From positions 1 to 23,003 of the forward strand of contig JAURNF010000088.1 of assembly GCA_030830285.1 (NCBI GenBank): a DNA stretch of 23,003 nucleotides, read 5' to 3'. The DNA is from Candidatus Kapaibacterium sp. Its GTDB lineage: Bacteria; Bacteroidota; Ignavibacteria; Kapaibacteriales; Kapaibacteriaceae. The notes under the pieces are model-generated. The model had not been told where the DNA came from, ran no database searches, and saw only the letters and a list, made by a program, of their open reading frames with translations. Positions 21,547 through 23,003 of the stretch are shown here, in pieces. The first letter of the stretch is position 1, and every line of letters begins with the position of its first letter. Both the position numbers and the translations under genes were made by a program.

Positions 21547-22977
21547 TTATCGTTGTACGAGCAGTCGTGCCACGTGCGCGCCGCGTATAACGGTGTAGAC
21601 ACCTGCGGGCAGATGAGCAACGGAGAATCGTGAGAGCCGCGTGTCGATGACGGTTCGACCGGTGATATCGATGACCTGTGTGCTGGATGTCTGGTCGTAC
21701 ACGCCGTCTGCTACAGACACAATGTCAGCAGCGGGGTTGGGATACAGGTTGAGTGGTTGCTCACGTGCATCATCCACCGACGTGAGCGCATCATACTCAT
21801 ACGCGCCAACGTCGCTGCTGCCAAGGCGTATGCGATCCTGACACGGATGCACATATACCAACACGGGCGTGAGAGGGAGTTCGCGGTAGTTCTCAAGGGT
21901 TGATGTAGCAGTTGCTGATTCAACTGCTTTGTCGCGGAGAATACTCGACTGCGTGATACGATAGTCGTATGCTGATGGGTTGATGAAGCCGACAGACTCT
22001 GGACGCGCGAACGCGAGATTGTTGAGTGTATCGATCGACTTCGCAGAGCCAATGAGGACTGTCATGTTGCCAACAAACACATTGTTTGCAGCATGCAGGC
22101 GACTCGTCGATGAATCCATGCGCAGAAACGTTGAGAGCGACCGTGACGACACAACGGTGTTATGCGAGATGTAGAGGGAGTTGTCGACTGTATCGCTCAG
22201 ACCCTCGAGTCCGTAGCCGATCACGTTACCGTTCTCGGCGTTGGCACCCTTGTGAAAGATGTTGCCAATCACCACGCTCGTGCCGCCGTTCGGTAGATCC
22301 AAATTCCGCGAACCACGTCCATCCTCGTTCGACAAGCGATTGTAGGCAATGTAGTTGAAGTATGCGCGTGACTTACACTCGTGTCCAACCTCAGTTGCAT
22401 GCGAGTAGTTAAACCGGAAGATGAAGGCCTTCACATGGTTGATGTAGATCGCATGTGACAAGCCATCGCCAGCACCACTTTGTTCGAAATCCGAGTACTC
22501 AACGAGAATCGTGCTGTTGAGATTGTTTCCTGCCAGAATACCATCCTGGTTCTTCCGAAACGCGCATCGTGATACCGTGATGTTCGTGCCTTCGACGCGG
22601 ATACCTGCGCCATTACGATCGGGCACTCGGCACTCGCGAAAGTCGATACCCGATACGATACAGTCATTACCTTTGATCACCCAAATCGCCTTTGATTCTG
22701 CTGCCTTCCCATCGGCACGAAGAATCGCGAACGAACCCTCAGCCGCCGAAGGCGTCCGGTAGAGCTTCAAACGGTGTGCGCGCCAAATGGCGACATCGCC
22801 GATGTATTCAGCTGGGTCGATCCACACCTCATCACCATCCTGCACCAGCGATGCTACTGCGCTTGGCACCTTGTACTGCTGTGTAGGGCCAACGCGCCAG
22901 ACGTCTGCGTAGATGTTACGTGGAGCGAGACATAGCGCAGATGCTAAGGCACATGTTGTGAGCACAAATAGTCGCAT
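21547..22977 (-). CDS. Secreted beta-helix protein with T9SS sorting domain
   Basis: I start at the ATG at 22977; the frame extends to a TTG two codons upstream. The 476-residue product has a signal peptide (MRLFVLTTCALASALCLA, cleavage near IYA). Residues about 60-330 show right-handed parallel beta-helix repeats: CIVSGIDFREC, NITVSRCAFRKN, TILVEYSDFEQ, FIFRFNYSHA, VVIGNIFHKG, SLYISHNTVV, LHAANNVFVG. This fold is typical of pectate-lyase-like and other polysaccharide-binding or degrading proteins, but no catalytic set is evident. The last 70 residues are a textbook type A T9SS C-terminal domain: LNLYPNPAADIVSV, VIDITGRTVIDT, LPAGVYTVIRG. It would be exported by T9SS and processed at the surface. 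It converges on the aminotransferase gene with 27 nt between stops. Confidence 0.93.
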   Translation of the reverse strand: MRLFVLTTCALASALCLAPRNIYADVWRVGPTQQYKVPSAVASLVQDGDEVWIDPAEYIGDVAIWRAHRLKLYRTPSAAEGSFAILRADGKAAESKAIWVIKGNDCIVSGIDFRECRVPDRNGAGIRVEGTNITVSRCAFRKNQDGILAGNNLNSTILVEYSDFEQSGAGDGLSHAIYINHVKAFIFRFNYSHATEVGHECKSRAYFNYIAYNRLSNEDGRGSRNLDLPNGGTSVVIGNIFHKGANAENGNVIGYGLEGLSDTVDNSLYISHNTVVSSRSLSTFLRMDSSTSRLHAANNVFVGNMTVLIGSAKSIDTLNNLAFARPESVGFINPSAYDYRITQSSILRDKAVESATATSTLENYRELPLTPVLVYVHPCQDRIRLGSSDVGAYEYDALTSVDDAREQPLNLYPNPAADIVSVADGVYDQTSSTQVIDITGRTVIDTRLSRFSVAHLPAGVYTVIRGAHVARLLVQR

Positions 22978-23003
22978 ACGCAATCGCGTTAGATATGCCC
23001 ATC

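Noticed and set aside
1..23003. CRISPR arrays, insertion sequences, integrases, phage or defence genes
   Set aside because: No regularly spaced repeats, terminal inverted repeats or related coding motifs were seen. PglZ in porX is part of the T9SS regulator and not a BREX gene, since no other BREX component is present.

Overview
The window looks like chromosomal core and envelope DNA from a moderately GC-rich member of the Bacteroidota/Chlorobiota/Kapabacteria side of the FCB group. The evidence is a PorX-type response regulator with a PglZ domain, a secreted beta-helix protein with a clear type IX secretion (T9SS) C-terminal sorting domain, several exact matches to the Bacteroidota -7 promoter element TAnnTTTG, and weak or absent Shine-Dalgarno sequences. 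Placement in Kapabacteria or Ignavibacteria is an inference. I see no integrase, transposase, CRISPR array, phage gene or base-composition island. No gene-free stretch longer than 300 bases is featureless: the longest gap between protein genes (2234-2563) holds a bidirectional terminator, tRNA-Pro(TGG), its promoter, and a structured leader ending in an intrinsic terminator.

Layout. 1-1478 (-): a secreted redoxin-like plus beta-propeller protein that runs off the left edge. 1577-2233 (+): a lipoprotein of unknown function. 2304-2378 (-): tRNA-Pro. 2564-7507 (+): a tight four-gene unit of a secreted amidohydrolase-like protein, an alpha/beta hydrolase, a secreted M1 aminopeptidase and pdxH (GTG start 4 nt after the peptidase stop). 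7520-10016 (-): yraN followed by two peptide-type ABC permeases. 10042-11498 (+): ruvA and a degenerate HisA-fold protein. 11495-12067 (-): an outer-membrane beta-barrel protein, convergent with the HisA-like gene. 12201-15562 (+): nuoG-nuoH-nuoI. 15574-16875 (-): a ClpB homologue cut off at the start of its middle domain, its stop lying in the loop of a hairpin that follows nuoI. 16932-17639 (-): an XRE regulator and a four-helix membrane protein, divergent from a hotdog thioesterase (17709-18146, +). 18195-21519 (+): porX, tsaE and a class I aminotransferase. 21547-22977 (-): the T9SS-secreted beta-helix protein.

How the genes fit together. PorX is a regulator of the secretion system that would export the beta-helix protein and perhaps the M1 peptidase. 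nuoGHI encode part of respiratory complex I; nuoE/F upstream and nuoJ-N downstream are not adjacent. RuvA and TsaE are housekeeping functions.

The most striking signals are non-coding or broken: (a) two 18-bp palindromes, TGTCAA-N6-TTGACA, between the XRE gene and the thioesterase gene, which interlock two face-to-face Bacteroidota-type promoters so that each palindrome carries the -33 of one and the -7 of the other; (b) the half-length ClpB ending in the nuoI terminator; (c) a terminator-bearing leader before the amidohydrolase-like gene with mutually exclusive pairings; (d) a HisA-like protein that has lost most catalytic and phosphate-binding motifs. I did not find a complete new multi-gene system; the XRE/membrane-protein/thioesterase locus is the best candidate for a small undescribed regulatory unit.
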